Part shown: positions 24,802 through 34,857 of the stretch, piece after piece
Numbering within the stretch: the first letter of the stretch is position 1
How the letters are laid out: every line of letters begins with the position of its first letter
Assembly (NCBI RefSeq): GCF_900142205.1
Contig: NZ_FRAA01000007.1
Coordinates: 62,001 to 126,000 of the forward strand
Source of the DNA: Reichenbachiella agariperforans
GTDB taxonomy: Bacteria; Bacteroidota; Bacteroidia; Cytophagales; Cyclobacteriaceae
Length of the DNA: 64,000 nucleotides
Direction of reading: 5' to 3'
Translations under genes and position numbers: made by a program
Notes under the pieces: model-generated
What the model was told of the DNA's origin: nothing
The model's database searches: none
The model's input: only the letters and a program-made list of their open reading frames with translations

Positions 24802-26013
24802 ATGAATATTATGAAAAAAACGATTGTATTGTGTTGTTTGATGGTACTAGTGGGTATTTGTCACGCAGTTCCCCCTTTGCCTCCATTGGGGTTTAGGTGG
24901 GTGTTGCAGCCTGAGTTCTCAGATGAATTTAATGGTGATGAATTAAACAGCGACAAATGGTTCGACTACTATCCTGGTTGGCAGGGACGAACTCCAGCAC
25001 GGTTCGATCCACGAGCCTTGAGACTTTCGGGTGGTTACCTTCAGATAGAAAGTGGTGTGTATAAAAAGCCAGTGAAAGATTATACGATGTATGGCGGAGC
25101 TGTGGTATCAAAATCGTCAGAGGCACATTTTGGCTACTACGAATGTCGGTTCAAGGCATCAAAGATCGGGATGTCCACGACCTTTTGGCTGTCCAATGAT
25201 AAGGTGCCTTTCGAGGACACGGATTGTCCACGTGATAGTTATAGTCAGGAGTTGGATATTCAAGAATGCGTGGGAGGCAACCCGGCTTTCCCTAAAATGG
25301 GAAAGGGAATGAATTCTAATACGCACTATCGCTATGTGAAGTGCGAAGGAGGACGTGAAAATTTTATTTCCAAAGGAGCTGGAACAACCTTAGACTCTGA
25401 GGTGTCGGAGGAGTTTCATACTTATGCAGCCTGGTGGAGAGATGCTGAGGAGGTCTATTTCTATGCGGATAATGCATTTTTTCAGTCTATCAAAATCAGG
25501 AAAGATATCTCTGAGCAGCCATTCGACCGGCCTATGCATGTCAATATGGTCACGGAGACCTATGATTGGCAACCCGCACCGTCTGTCAAGGAGCTAAAAG
25601 ACAAATCCATCAACACTTCTTACTATGATTGGATAAGGGCTTACAAGTTGGTGCCAGTCGATCAAAAGGATGCAGCTTCTGAAGCAATTGATTTGGATCT
25701 ATTCGAGAATAAAATTTATCTCAAGGAGATGCCGAAGACTGTTTTTGAGTCGAAGAACATTTCGCTAGAGTATGTTTTTGCTAGTGATGAAAATACAAAA
25801 GTAGTGTGTAAGGTCGTAGAGCGAGTAAACAAAAAAGCCCAAACTATACAAAGCATGGAGTGGCAAGTGTACGCAGGCTATGGTCATGGGCAGGCAGATT
25901 TGGAGCTTGATTTTACCCCTACACCATCCAAAACATACCAGTTGGAACTGGAACTGGTATCCTCAGTATCTGGTGATGTATTGAAGAAGGTAAGCTATGA
26001 TCTGTCGAAATAA
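24802..26013 (+). CDS. GH16 endo-galactanase-like glycoside hydrolase
   Basis: A 403-residue exported enzyme of glycoside hydrolase family 16. The catalytic motif is E150-L-D-I-Q-E155, the beta-bulge form ExDxxE found in agarases, porphyranases and kappa-carrageenases. Upstream are WVLQPEFSDEFNGDELNSDKW (family entry strand) and GYYECRFKASKIGMSTTFWLS. The start could be 24802 or the ATG at 24811. The signal peptide ends at about residue 22. The C-terminal ~110 residues form an extra beta-rich domain without a T9SS tail. Subfamily and therefore exact substrate (agar, porphyran, carrageenan or furcellaran) cannot be fixed by eye. It is translationally close to the binding protein upstream and a second GH16 18 bp downstream. 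Confidence 0.85.
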   Translation: MNIMKKTIVLCCLMVLVGICHAVPPLPPLGFRWVLQPEFSDEFNGDELNSDKWFDYYPGWQGRTPARFDPRALRLSGGYLQIESGVYKKPVKDYTMYGGAVVSKSSEAHFGYYECRFKASKIGMSTTFWLSNDKVPFEDTDCPRDSYSQELDIQECVGGNPAFPKMGKGMNSNTHYRYVKCEGGRENFISKGAGTTLDSEVSEEFHTYAAWWRDAEEVYFYADNAFFQSIKIRKDISEQPFDRPMHVNMVTETYDWQPAPSVKELKDKSINTSYYDWIRAYKLVPVDQKDAASEAIDLDLFENKIYLKEMPKTVFESKNISLEYVFASDENTKVVCKVVERVNKKAQTIQSMEWQVYAGYGHGQADLELDFTPTPSKTYQLELELVSSVSGDVLKKVSYDLSK

Positions 26014-26030
26014 TTAAACCCACGAATGAT

Positions 26031-27476
26031 ATGAAAAGACTAATGTTGCTAATGGTTGTGTTGCAGTCCTATGCTCTAGCTGCACAACCACCAGAGCCAG
26101 CCAATGGCTATCGATGGGTACTCCAAGAGCAGTTTTCTGATGAGTTTGATGGGAGTGAGCTGAATCTGGATAAATGGTACAACTATCATCCCTATTGGAA
26201 AGGCCGTCCTCCTGCCATGTTTCATACTGATATGGTCAGTGTAGCAGAGGGCATGTTGCAAATAAAAAATCAGAAGTTGGAAAAGGATTCTGTGGTATAC
26301 AATTCGTGGAATGATACTTATACCACTTTTAGTATCGCTGGTGGAGCAGTCGTATCTCGCACACTGGAGGCACACTATGGTTACTATGAGTGCAGGATGA
26401 AAGCTAATAAGACGCTGATGTCTTCTACTTTTTGGATGTCGAATAGAGGGAGTGAAGGTCCAAAGGGGTGTGGTGATAGTTATTCTGAAGAACTGGATAT
26501 TCAAGAATGTGTAGGTAGAGCTAGTAGTGCCACGAATAGTTTTCATAAAGGAATGCATTCGAACACGCACTATTGGTATACCGACTGTGAAGGAGAGAAA
26601 GAGACTTATAGTCTAGGGTCAGAAGAGGAGGTAGAGACGGACGTAACGGAGGATTTTCATGTCTACGCAGCACACTGGCATGATGCCAAAGAAGTGACTT
26701 TCTATTTTGATGATCAGCCAGGACGGAATGTCAAATTTAGGAATGACGTGACCGATAATCCTTTTGATCGACCTATGCAGATCAATATGGTGACCGAAAC
26801 TTATGATTGGGTAGGAGTGCCCACAGATGAGGAATTGGCTGACAACAGCAAGAATGTCACGTACTACGACTGGATACGGTCCTACGAGTTGGTAGCTAAT
26901 ACCCAAGGGGCTAATGTGGAAATGATGACTCCTGTCTATGAAGAAGATTTATCACTGATGGCACTGGATTATGATTTTGACGAAGGAGATGATATATCTG
27001 TTCGACTCAATTATAAACTTAATAGCAACGGAAATATGCAGGTAGACTTGTTAGGGGTAGATGATGTGGTATTATCTAGTGTTAAACAGGATTTGTATTT
27101 TGGCTTTGGACAGGATCGTTTCGATTTGGCTTTGATTGGAGCATCTGAGCAAAATAGTCATGCTAAGCGGTTGCGTTTTAGGCTATACGATATTGAGAAT
27201 AGTCTTGTCGATGAGCAGATAGTTGATTTGGATGAGGTGACCCTAGCAGTAGAAGGTCCCAAGCTAAATATGGAAATATACCCAAATCCAGGACAAGATC
27301 GGATGTGGGTCAAATCGTCTGAATTACTGGAGGTGAAATTAGTGTCTATGCAGGGTAGCATTGTCAGAGAAGGAGTCGTCTCTATCAATGACCCAATGGA
27401 TATTTCATTTTTACCTCGCGGGGTATATGTACTCTATGTTTCTGGCTATAAAGCTAAGCGATTCGTGAAATCCTAA
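26031..27476 (+). CDS. GH16 endo-galactanase-like hydrolase with T9SS sorting domain
   Basis: A 481-residue paralogue of the upstream GH16. The catalytic motif is E154-L-D-I-Q-E159. Family strands include EQFSDEFDGSELNLDKWYNYHPYWKGRPP and YGYYECRMKANKTLMSSTFW. Residues 315-400 are a linker-like beta domain. The last ~75 residues form a type IX secretion sorting domain (YPNPGQDRMWV ... GVYVLYVSGYKAKRFVKS), so it is secreted or surface-anchored, unlike its neighbour. The GH16 pair probably gives different product patterns on one galactan. Confidence 0.86.
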   Translation: MKRLMLLMVVLQSYALAAQPPEPANGYRWVLQEQFSDEFDGSELNLDKWYNYHPYWKGRPPAMFHTDMVSVAEGMLQIKNQKLEKDSVVYNSWNDTYTTFSIAGGAVVSRTLEAHYGYYECRMKANKTLMSSTFWMSNRGSEGPKGCGDSYSEELDIQECVGRASSATNSFHKGMHSNTHYWYTDCEGEKETYSLGSEEEVETDVTEDFHVYAAHWHDAKEVTFYFDDQPGRNVKFRNDVTDNPFDRPMQINMVTETYDWVGVPTDEELADNSKNVTYYDWIRSYELVANTQGANVEMMTPVYEEDLSLMALDYDFDEGDDISVRLNYKLNSNGNMQVDLLGVDDVVLSSVKQDLYFGFGQDRFDLALIGASEQNSHAKRLRFRLYDIENSLVDEQIVDLDEVTLAVEGPKLNMEIYPNPGQDRMWVKSSELLEVKLVSMQGSIVREGVVSINDPMDISFLPRGVYVLYVSGYKAKRFVKS

Positions 27477-27597
27477 GAGCGTAGAGTTATTGGTTTTTTG
27501 AGTTCATAAAGTTATAGCCTTGGCCTTATAGCTATCTAATTGCCTGTCTTAATCTACTTTATGTCAAACGGTATAATGAGTAACAATTAAAACAAAC

Positions 27598-28416
27598 ATG
27601 ATGATGAAAAAACTAATTGCGATGGTAATGATCTGTGGAATAACAGCTGTTTTGCCAAATGTCGCTCAGGCACAGGAAGATCCTCAAGTAGTATCGATGA
27701 TTGAGGCTGATTTGAAAAAACGGCTAAATACACAGGTTATACATCAAATCGAGTATCAAGATTGGGGGGTGTACTGGGTTAAGGCTAATTCGATTTATGA
27801 ATTTGATGAACCTGTGTATCATATTTCTGCCTATACTAAGGAGGGAGTTTGGATGGAAGATAAATTCGATATTAGTCATCGAATACCTGTATCGATTCAA
27901 GCTGCCATAGATAAGAGGGAAGGTGCGGTTTTGGCATTTGGACAGCTCATATACACTTCAGAGAATGCCCCATACTATAAAATGGTGCTTAAAAGTGGCG
28001 AAACTATGTTGATGGATACAGGATTTGAAAAGATGGAGGTAGGGCCACTCAGAGGCGGGTTAGTATTGACCTCTGAGGTCAAGAAGGATATAGAGGAGAG
28101 ACTCGAAAATGCCTATATTATTGGAGGTTATCAGGATTTTAACCAGCAGTATACGGTCATTTTTAAAACGGACTATGTCGAGTTTCAAAATGGTCAAATA
28201 CTATATTCTAAACAGGGAGAATGGGTAGAAACTAAAGCTTTTTTGCATGACTACTTCAAACTGCCTCTTGAATTGATGATGTATGTCAATGACCATGGCG
28301 GACTAGATAATTTTGGTCCGGTCAATCAAGTTTGGAACGCTACAGAATCTTACTACTTTATTAAATTTAAGGATGGGTCATCCGTCAAACTAGATTTGGA
28401 GCTTAATGAATTGTAA
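27598..28416 (+). CDS. Exported PepSY-like protein of unknown role
   Basis: A 272-residue protein with signal peptide (AVLPNVAQAQ/ED, to about residue 26). Two similar halves (about 30-120 and 165-270) each start with a helix (VSMIEADLKKRLNTQVI; LTSEVKKDIEERLENAYII) followed by beta strands, as in PepSY-like/DUF2874 proteins of Bacteroidota. Their role is unknown, and inhibition of or binding to other proteins has been suggested for the family. It ends the GH16 group and is followed by a strong bidirectional terminator. A 120-bp gap separates it from the GH16 gene, so it may have its own promoter. Confidence 0.55.
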   Translation: MMMKKLIAMVMICGITAVLPNVAQAQEDPQVVSMIEADLKKRLNTQVIHQIEYQDWGVYWVKANSIYEFDEPVYHISAYTKEGVWMEDKFDISHRIPVSIQAAIDKREGAVLAFGQLIYTSENAPYYKMVLKSGETMLMDTGFEKMEVGPLRGGLVLTSEVKKDIEERLENAYIIGGYQDFNQQYTVIFKTDYVEFQNGQILYSKQGEWVETKAFLHDYFKLPLELMMYVNDHGGLDNFGPVNQVWNATESYYFIKFKDGSSVKLDLELNEL

Positions 28417-28417
28417 A

Positions 28418-28454
28418 AGAAAAGCTTCCAGTATCAACTGGGAGCTTTTTCTTC
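28418..28454. terminator. Bidirectional terminator between PepSY-like and HTCS genes
   Basis: An 11-bp stem (AAGCTTCCAGT at 28422-28432 with ACTGGGAGCTT at 28437-28447, one G-T pair) with a 4-nt loop, A run on the left and T run on the right. It serves convergent genes. The stop codon of the HTCS gene lies inside the loop. Confidence 0.85.
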
Positions 28455-31400
28455 ATTGCCTTCTTCGGTATGTTGTTTTTGATATTCGCTAGGAGTCATT
28501 TGGTACTCTTTTTTGAAGCAATCTCTAAAATATTTGGCATCATTGAACCCTACCTCATACATGATCTCGCTTATAGAGTACATGTTCCTTTTTAGCAATT
28601 GTGCAGCCCTTTGTATTCTGATGTTCCTGATGAAGGAATTAGCTGTGTCACCTACTAGAGCCTTTAATTTTTTGTTGAGATGGAGTTGTGATAATCCACA
28701 TTCTCTAGCGAGCATTTCCACTGTAAACTCAGAGGACGAAAGATTCTCTTCGATATAGACCATGACTCTATTGAGGAATTTCTCATCAATACTCGTCATG
28801 CCAACTTCTGATGGAGAAATGCTTTTGTTGGATTTGAATTTCCCGATGACGGCTTGTCTAGAATCTAAAATAGCATGTATTCTTGTTTCCAATTCCTTGA
28901 GATTGAATGGTTTAGCGATATATGCGTCTGCACCTACCTCATAGCCTTTGATTTTGTCTTCAGAATCTCCCTTAGCGGTGAGTAGAATTACTGGAATATG
29001 GTTGACTCGTTCGTCTTGTTTGAGTTTTATACAAAAATCTAAACCATTGAGACCATCCATCATGATGTCACTGATCACCAGATCAATATTATTATTTATA
29101 CATAGGTCATATGCTTTTTCCCCTTCTTCAGCCATCAATATGTTAAACTCATGCTTGAAATTTTCTTCTAGGAAGTAAAGAATGTCTTTGTTGTCCTCTA
29201 TCAGAAGCAGTGTCTTGTCTTTGGGTTCGCTAGTTGCAGGTATTTGACGTGGATTACTGGTAGGGATGAGCCAATCGGTCTCAGTGTGTATTTCCATACT
29301 TGTATTTCCTCCGTCTACAAGTTCATCTTTGGTATATACTTCCTTGTCCATAGGTAGAGATACACAAAACAAAGTACCTGTATCCCTCTGTCTATCGAAA
29401 GTGATTTCGCCATGATGTAGATGGATTAGGCTTTGCACAAAGGAAAGACCTATGCCTGAGCCAGTTTTTCGTTTGGACATGTTGGGCGCAAAACGCTCGA
29501 ATACCTGATCGTGCATAGACTCGGGTATTCCTTCGCCATTGTCTTCGACGATGATGTCTACGTATTCACCATTTAACACTAGATGAACATCTATTTTCCC
29601 TCCGGCTGGAGTATACTTGAAGGCGTTGGATAGTAGATTGAATATGACACGTTCTAAGATTTCATGATCGAACCATGTTTCAATGACATGGTCGTAGTTT
29701 ACATTGAAAGTGATGTTTTTTTGGTTGGCCAGTTCGTAAAAATTCTCACCAAGGAGCTGGACATAGTTGGTCAGGTCGTTATAGGAAGCTTTTAGTTTCA
29801 TTTTACCCTGTTCGAGCTTTCTAAACCCGAGCAGTTGGTTGATGAGATTGAGCAAGACCTTTGAGTTTCTACCTACATTCTGATAGTATTTTTGCCTTTC
29901 TTCCTCGCTGAGGCTACCAGAGTGATTTTTGAGTCGTTCAATGAAACCAATGATTAATGTCAACGGGGTCCTGAATTCATGAGAAATATTAGTGAAGAAC
30001 TTTAGTTTCATTTGGTTGACTTCTTCATGTTTTTCACGTTCCATGTGTTCTAGCACTAACTCATTTTTGCTAGTAATACTAATCAGGGTGAATTTTCTAA
30101 AGAACCATAGACCTGCCAAAACTAGCAGTACATAGGTTGCGATGGCCCATGGTGTTTTCCAAAATGGTCGTAGGATAGTTAAGGGTAGTTTGATAGGTTC
30201 GCTACTCCAAAAGCCGTCATTGTTGCTACCCTTGACCAGTAGGGTATAGTCTCCTGGAGATAAGTTGGTGTACTTAGCTACTCTGTTAGAGGCAGTCGTT
30301 TTTATCCAATTGTTGTCAAAGCCTTCCAGCTTGTATGCATAGGCATTTTGATCTGGTGCAGCATAGTGTAATGCCGCAAAACTGACCGAAAAGCTATTTT
30401 CGTTATGTTTAAGATATAGTTTTTCTAGATCGTTAATGTTCTTTTTTAACAACACTCGTTGGTTTACACTGTCGCCAATAGCTACTTCCTTGTTGAGGAT
30501 TTGTAGGTTGTCTAACCTTACGGTTATTTGGGTGCTGTCTCGCGTGATGTTCTGAGGATAAAAGGCATTGAAACCATTGACTCCACCGAAGATCATTTCC
30601 CCATCTTTTCGTTTGTAGGCGGCCAGTTCACTAAACTCTAAATCTTGAAGCCCGTCATTGATGCTATAGTTCTTGAACTCTAGTTTATCAGGAGAGAAGT
30701 GAGTGATTCCTTTGTTAGAAGAAAGCCAGATAGAACCATCATCTCCTTCTAGTAGGGCTTTTATGACGTTGTTAGGTAGTCCGTCTTTAGTGGTGTATGA
30801 TAGGAATTGGTCATTGTCTGGCTTGTCTCCTTGTATTACCTTGTTTAGTCCACCACCTAGTGTACCTACCCAAACTTGATTGTCTTCCGTGACCATGATC
30901 GGGAGTACATAGTTGAAACTAAGTGAGTAGGGATCATTTTGATCATGTTTATAGACGATGAACTGAGCAGACTTAGACTGGACTTGATCATAGGTTAGTT
31001 TATTTAGTCCCTTGTCAGTACCGATCCAAAGGTTTCCTTTTAAGTCTTGATTGATACTTCTTACTATGTTAGAGGATAAACTGCCTTTAACATGTGGATC
31101 ATGTTTGAAAACAGTGTCTTCAATCAAGTTTCCTCGTTCGTTTAGTAAAAAACGATACAGTCCGCCATTGTATGAAGCTACCCAAACCTGTTGATCTTTA
31201 TCAGTGAATATATAGAAGCCTGAACCAATGATACCAGAGACATTGTCGACTGAAACAGGGAGGCTTTTTCCATTGACTATAAATGAATTTAAATTCTTAG
31301 GAAATCCGCCTCCAGCCAAGATAAAGTCTTGATTCGAATTCGATATACCACCGATGGCATAGATAGAGGTAGGGACGTTATTCATGTTGTTGTTTTTGTA

Positions 31401-32621
31401 GTTCACAAATCCGTCAGCGTATTGCTTAGGTGTGGTTGAGTTTAGGAAGTTGATACCACCTCCTTCAGTCCCTATCCAGAGGTTGTCGTTATTGTCTTCG
31501 TAGATCGATCGTATTTTGTTGTGGGACAGGCTACCCAGATTTTCGTTGGTAGAAAAGTGTTTGAAATTTTTTCTTTTGGGATTGTATTTATTCAATCCAG
31601 ATCCATTAGTACCTATCCAGATGATACCTGTATTGTCTTTCATGATTTCGGTGGTGTAATCGCTACTAATGGACTTGTTGTTGGCCCAGTAGTGCCTGAA
31701 TTGTTTCATGGGATTAAGCGCAGAATCTCCATCGAATTGATACACCTTCATTCCTTGTTTTAACAAAGCCCATATATTACCTTGATTATCGGATTCTACG
31801 CGTGACATGTAGTCATTGGAGATTCGCTTAAACTCTGGGGCGCCATTGTAAAAGCTCTCATAACTCATAAAGTACAACTGCCCTGCACATACTAAGAGGC
31901 CTTTTTCTGTTTCTTGAACATCGGTAATCCCGTGATCACTGAGGTGTTTAAAAAATAAATCCTGTCCCTGTTTGTTAGAGACATACCTATTCAGTCCTTG
32001 CTTAGTTCCTATCCATATGTTACCTAGTCGGTCTTCAAATAGACTAGTGATAAAATTCTGTGAAATGGATTCTGGTTGTGCTTCTTCATGATAGAAATTA
32101 GAAACGAGGTAAGTATCCTGATCATAGTCATAAGTTATTTTATTGAGCCCTTCGTCAGATCCCGCCCAGATTGTACCATTTTGATCAATGAGTATTTTGC
32201 CAATTCTGTTGCTAGAAAGACGTTTTTCGCGAATGTTATCATCATTATTTATTATGTGAAATAGACCTTTTTCTCTATTGTACATAGAGATTCCATTGTC
32301 ATCTGTTCCGAGCCAAATATTGCCTCTGCTATCTTCCGTAATATCACTGATGAGGTTACTAGAGATAGAATTTCCCCCGTAGATGTCGGTGTTAAAGGTC
32401 TTAAAATCATACCCATCGAATCTATTGAGCCCATCGTGCGTGCCAATCCATATGTATCCATAGCTATCCTGATAGATAGACCGAACGTCGTTTTGACTAA
32501 GACCATTCCTCGTACTATAGTGTATGAAATCGTTGTATAAAGATTGGGATAGAGATGAGCTAACCCCAATAAAAATGAACAATACTGTAATAGTGGATTG
32601 AATAGTAAATCTCTTCTTCAT
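28434..32621 (-). CDS. Hybrid two-component system regulator (HTCS)
   Basis: A 1395-residue one-protein sensor-regulator of polysaccharide loci. A signal anchor (1-25) is followed by a periplasmic sensor of repeated Reg_prop propeller blades (many GxIWIGTxxGLNxY repeats, about 40-740), then a Y_Y_Y domain (about 750-815), a membrane helix (about 818-836), HisKA with the phosphorylated H881 (ISHEFRTPL), HATPase with GxGIGL (DNGEGIPE, GSGIGLSFVQ), a response-regulator domain with phospho-acceptor D1185 (VISDIMMDG), and an AraC HTH pair at the end. It binds an oligosaccharide in the periplasm and activates nearby genes. It is divergent from the PKD lipoprotein gene and convergent with the GH16 group, so both could be its targets. 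Confidence 0.97.
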   Translation of the reverse strand: MKKRFTIQSTITVLFIFIGVSSSLSQSLYNDFIHYSTRNGLSQNDVRSIYQDSYGYIWIGTHDGLNRFDGYDFKTFNTDIYGGNSISSNLISDITEDSRGNIWLGTDDNGISMYNREKGLFHIINNDDNIREKRLSSNRIGKILIDQNGTIWAGSDEGLNKITYDYDQDTYLVSNFYHEEAQPESISQNFITSLFEDRLGNIWIGTKQGLNRYVSNKQGQDLFFKHLSDHGITDVQETEKGLLVCAGQLYFMSYESFYNGAPEFKRISNDYMSRVESDNQGNIWALLKQGMKVYQFDGDSALNPMKQFRHYWANNKSISSDYTTEIMKDNTGIIWIGTNGSGLNKYNPKRKNFKHFSTNENLGSLSHNKIRSIYEDNNDNLWIGTEGGGINFLNSTTPKQYADGFVNYKNNNMNNVPTSIYAIGGISNSNQDFILAGGGFPKNLNSFIVNGKSLPVSVDNVSGIIGSGFYIFTDKDQQVWVASYNGGLYRFLLNERGNLIEDTVFKHDPHVKGSLSSNIVRSINQDLKGNLWIGTDKGLNKLTYDQVQSKSAQFIVYKHDQNDPYSLSFNYVLPIMVTEDNQVWVGTLGGGLNKVIQGDKPDNDQFLSYTTKDGLPNNVIKALLEGDDGSIWLSSNKGITHFSPDKLEFKNYSINDGLQDLEFSELAAYKRKDGEMIFGGVNGFNAFYPQNITRDSTQITVRLDNLQILNKEVAIGDSVNQRVLLKKNINDLEKLYLKHNENSFSVSFAALHYAAPDQNAYAYKLEGFDNNWIKTTASNRVAKYTNLSPGDYTLLVKGSNNDGFWSSEPIKLPLTILRPFWKTPWAIATYVLLVLAGLWFFRKFTLISITSKNELVLEHMEREKHEEVNQMKLKFFTNISHEFRTPLTLIIGFIERLKNHSGSLSEEERQKYYQNVGRNSKVLLNLINQLLGFRKLEQGKMKLKASYNDLTNYVQLLGENFYELANQKNITFNVNYDHVIETWFDHEILERVIFNLLSNAFKYTPAGGKIDVHLVLNGEYVDIIVEDNGEGIPESMHDQVFERFAPNMSKRKTGSGIGLSFVQSLIHLHHGEITFDRQRDTGTLFCVSLPMDKEVYTKDELVDGGNTSMEIHTETDWLIPTSNPRQIPATSEPKDKTLLLIEDNKDILYFLEENFKHEFNILMAEEGEKAYDLCINNNIDLVISDIMMDGLNGLDFCIKLKQDERVNHIPVILLTAKGDSEDKIKGYEVGADAYIAKPFNLKELETRIHAILDSRQAVIGKFKSNKSISPSEVGMTSIDEKFLNRVMVYIEENLSSSEFTVEMLARECGLSQLHLNKKLKALVGDTANSFIRNIRIQRAAQLLKRNMYSISEIMYEVGFNDAKYFRDCFKKEYQMTPSEYQKQHTEEGNEEKAPS

Positions 32622-32899
32622 AATTTTTCGCCTTGCCTTATCAATTTACTGCCGCTAAATATAACCAGTCCATTAGATTATTGAATCTACAGAATTAATG
32701 CACGTTATACTTTTGTGTTATGCAATAATAAGGATTTAGCAGGGAAGGAGTTTTATTGGGTTAGGGGGCAAATTCATGCAAATTGGATGGGGTATTCTGT
32801 ATGGAGGGGAAAAAAGAGAAAATACCTATCATGAGTATATAGGGTCTCTTTTAGATTGGTGATGGTTAAAAAAGTGAATCATTATTTAAACTTATTTGT
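32622..32899. other. Divergent promoter region between HTCS and PKD lipoprotein
   Basis: This 278-bp region carries promoters for both directions. It contains a cluster of G runs (32764-32768, 32789-32792, 32806-32809), i.e. C runs on the minus strand, spaced roughly two helical turns apart. Similar C-run clusters lie before the SusC and AraC genes. They could be regulator sites, but the spacing here is uneven. Confidence 0.35.
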
Positions 32900-34834
32900 A
32901 TGTTGAATAATGTTCGAAAGAAGTGGATCTCACTGGGCTGTTGGTGCCTGGCTGCAGGTCTGTTTGTCTTTTCTTCATCTTGTGATGAGGAAGAAGATGG
33001 TGTAGGCGAAGAAAGTGGTGTCATTACTATTAAGGCCTCACACAAAGGAATTATGAGTGGAGGGACGGTTATGTATACAGACTCTTCTACCAAGGTTTCT
33101 CAACGAGAGTGGCTATTTGCTGGAGGAATACCGGAAACGTCTTCTGAGCCAGAGGTGACCGTACAATACGACTCAGCGGGCTTGTTTAAAGCTGCGCTTA
33201 GAGTGACTTACACGAACGGTGAGACTGAACTGGAAGAAGTAACCATAAGGGTTGTAGATGGTTTAACGGCTGGCTTTTCAGCAGACCAGAGTTCGGTCAT
33301 AGAGTATAGCTACATTCAGTTTAGTGATACCACCATAGGTAAGGCCGATGAGTGGCTGTGGGAGTTCGAAGGTGGCGAACCAGCGACCTCTACGGAAAGG
33401 CTACCTAACGTGCGCTACAAAAATGTAGGTATGTACGATGTGAAATTAATCGTGAAACAAAGTGGAGAGATAGCAAATACCGACACTACTTTGGTCAGTG
33501 ATTATGTGCAGGTAGTTTCTGCCCCATCCCTTGACCCTGAATATGAGGTCGACAATGAAAACCCCGTTGAGTATGAATCTGTCCAGTTTACTGACCTTAC
33601 AGAAGGTGGCGCAGAGACGTATTTTTGGGAGTTTGAAGGTGGCGAACCGGCTACTTCTACAGAGGCTAATCCAACGGTGCTGTATCAGACCTCAGGAACG
33701 TTTGAGGTGAAGCTTAGAACGACAAGGACAGAACCCGACAGGGACGAAACGTTAGTGAGTGATATTACTGTAGGGTTAGCACCAGATATTACTGCTGATT
33801 TTGTAGCCAATGCTACGTCTGTCCCTTATGGAGGTGAAATTACCTTTACCGAAGAATCTTCGGACAATGCACAAGAATGGTTCTGGGAATTTGAGGGAGG
33901 TACCCCATCTACGTCGACTGAACGTAATCCTACTGTGACATACAGTACTGTGGGAGTATATGATGTGAAATTGACTGTGACTAGATCTGAACCTTCTAGA
34001 GAAACTGTAGTACTGAAGTCAGACCATGTGACGATCACTGATCCACAACCGCCTGTCGCTAATTTTACGTCAGATTATAACAAAACGTTGGTTTTTGACG
34101 CAGGAGGTACTGTGACATTTACAGATGCTACGACCAATGATCCTACGAGTTATTTTTGGGAATTTGAAGGTGGAACACCAGCGACTTCCACTGACATGAA
34201 TCCAACAGTTACCTACAGTTCAGGAGGGACATTTGATGTAAAGCTGACTGCTACAAATTCACAAGGTAGCAATTCTAAAATGCTAGCCAATTATGTGGTG
34301 GTAGCTTCTGATGGTACTGTTTGTGATGACTCACCAGCCAATTTGATCGCGTGTGGAAACTATGCAGGTGAATCAGATGACTTGTCAGGCTGGAGAGCGG
34401 CTACTGGAAGCTCGTTTGCTACAGATGCGATTTCTTTTACGCAGATGGATCATTTAGGTGTTTCATCCGCTGTAGTGAGTAGTGGAGCAGGTAGCATTTC
34501 GTATGAGATGATCGAAGGAAATGGTCTGGTTATCTTTACAGGAAGTGAATTTACAGTAGACACAGAGGCAGATTATACATTTACCTCAGATATATATGCG
34601 GAGACACTTGGTACTACCTCAGGAAACATGGTGGTGGAAATAGCTATCATACCCAAAGGAACCAACGATTCCAACTTGTACCGTGGCTGGCAAGCTCCAG
34701 CTGATATGAAGGATCAGTGGGCGACCAAGTCTGTTACTAAGACATTGCCTGCGGGTACATATGTGGTGGGGTATCGATTGTATGGAGGTCATTCCAAATG
34801 GCATTTTGATAATCTGAATGTGGTGAAAAACTAA
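32900..34834 (+). CDS. PKD-repeat surface lipoprotein, glycan-binding candidate
   Basis: A 644-residue lipoprotein (lipobox FSSSC, C28, followed by an acidic DEEEDG stretch that is typical for surface export). Five PKD-type beta-sandwich repeats follow, each with the W-EFEGG-x-PATSTE-xNPTV-Y core (residues about 45-465). The last ~170 residues are a separate domain (NLIACGNYAGESDDLSGW ... KWHFDNLNVVKN) of galactose-binding or CBM-like style. It is likely a surface glycan-binding protein of the PUL. A shorter paralogue follows 23 bp downstream. The start ATG 32900 was taken because it gives a good lipoprotein signal. Confidence 0.75.
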   Translation: MLNNVRKKWISLGCWCLAAGLFVFSSSCDEEEDGVGEESGVITIKASHKGIMSGGTVMYTDSSTKVSQREWLFAGGIPETSSEPEVTVQYDSAGLFKAALRVTYTNGETELEEVTIRVVDGLTAGFSADQSSVIEYSYIQFSDTTIGKADEWLWEFEGGEPATSTERLPNVRYKNVGMYDVKLIVKQSGEIANTDTTLVSDYVQVVSAPSLDPEYEVDNENPVEYESVQFTDLTEGGAETYFWEFEGGEPATSTEANPTVLYQTSGTFEVKLRTTRTEPDRDETLVSDITVGLAPDITADFVANATSVPYGGEITFTEESSDNAQEWFWEFEGGTPSTSTERNPTVTYSTVGVYDVKLTVTRSEPSRETVVLKSDHVTITDPQPPVANFTSDYNKTLVFDAGGTVTFTDATTNDPTSYFWEFEGGTPATSTDMNPTVTYSSGGTFDVKLTATNSQGSNSKMLANYVVVASDGTVCDDSPANLIACGNYAGESDDLSGWRAATGSSFATDAISFTQMDHLGVSSAVVSSGAGSISYEMIEGNGLVIFTGSEFTVDTEADYTFTSDIYAETLGTTSGNMVVEIAIIPKGTNDSNLYRGWQAPADMKDQWATKSVTKTLPAGTYVVGYRLYGGHSKWHFDNLNVVKN

Positions 34835-34857
34835 TGATGACGGAATAATAGATTCTT

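Noticed and set aside
32764-32809. G-run cluster as an exact copy of the 21-bp phased operator
   Set aside because: Spacing is 24 and 17 bp, so it is only reported as a weak resemblance.
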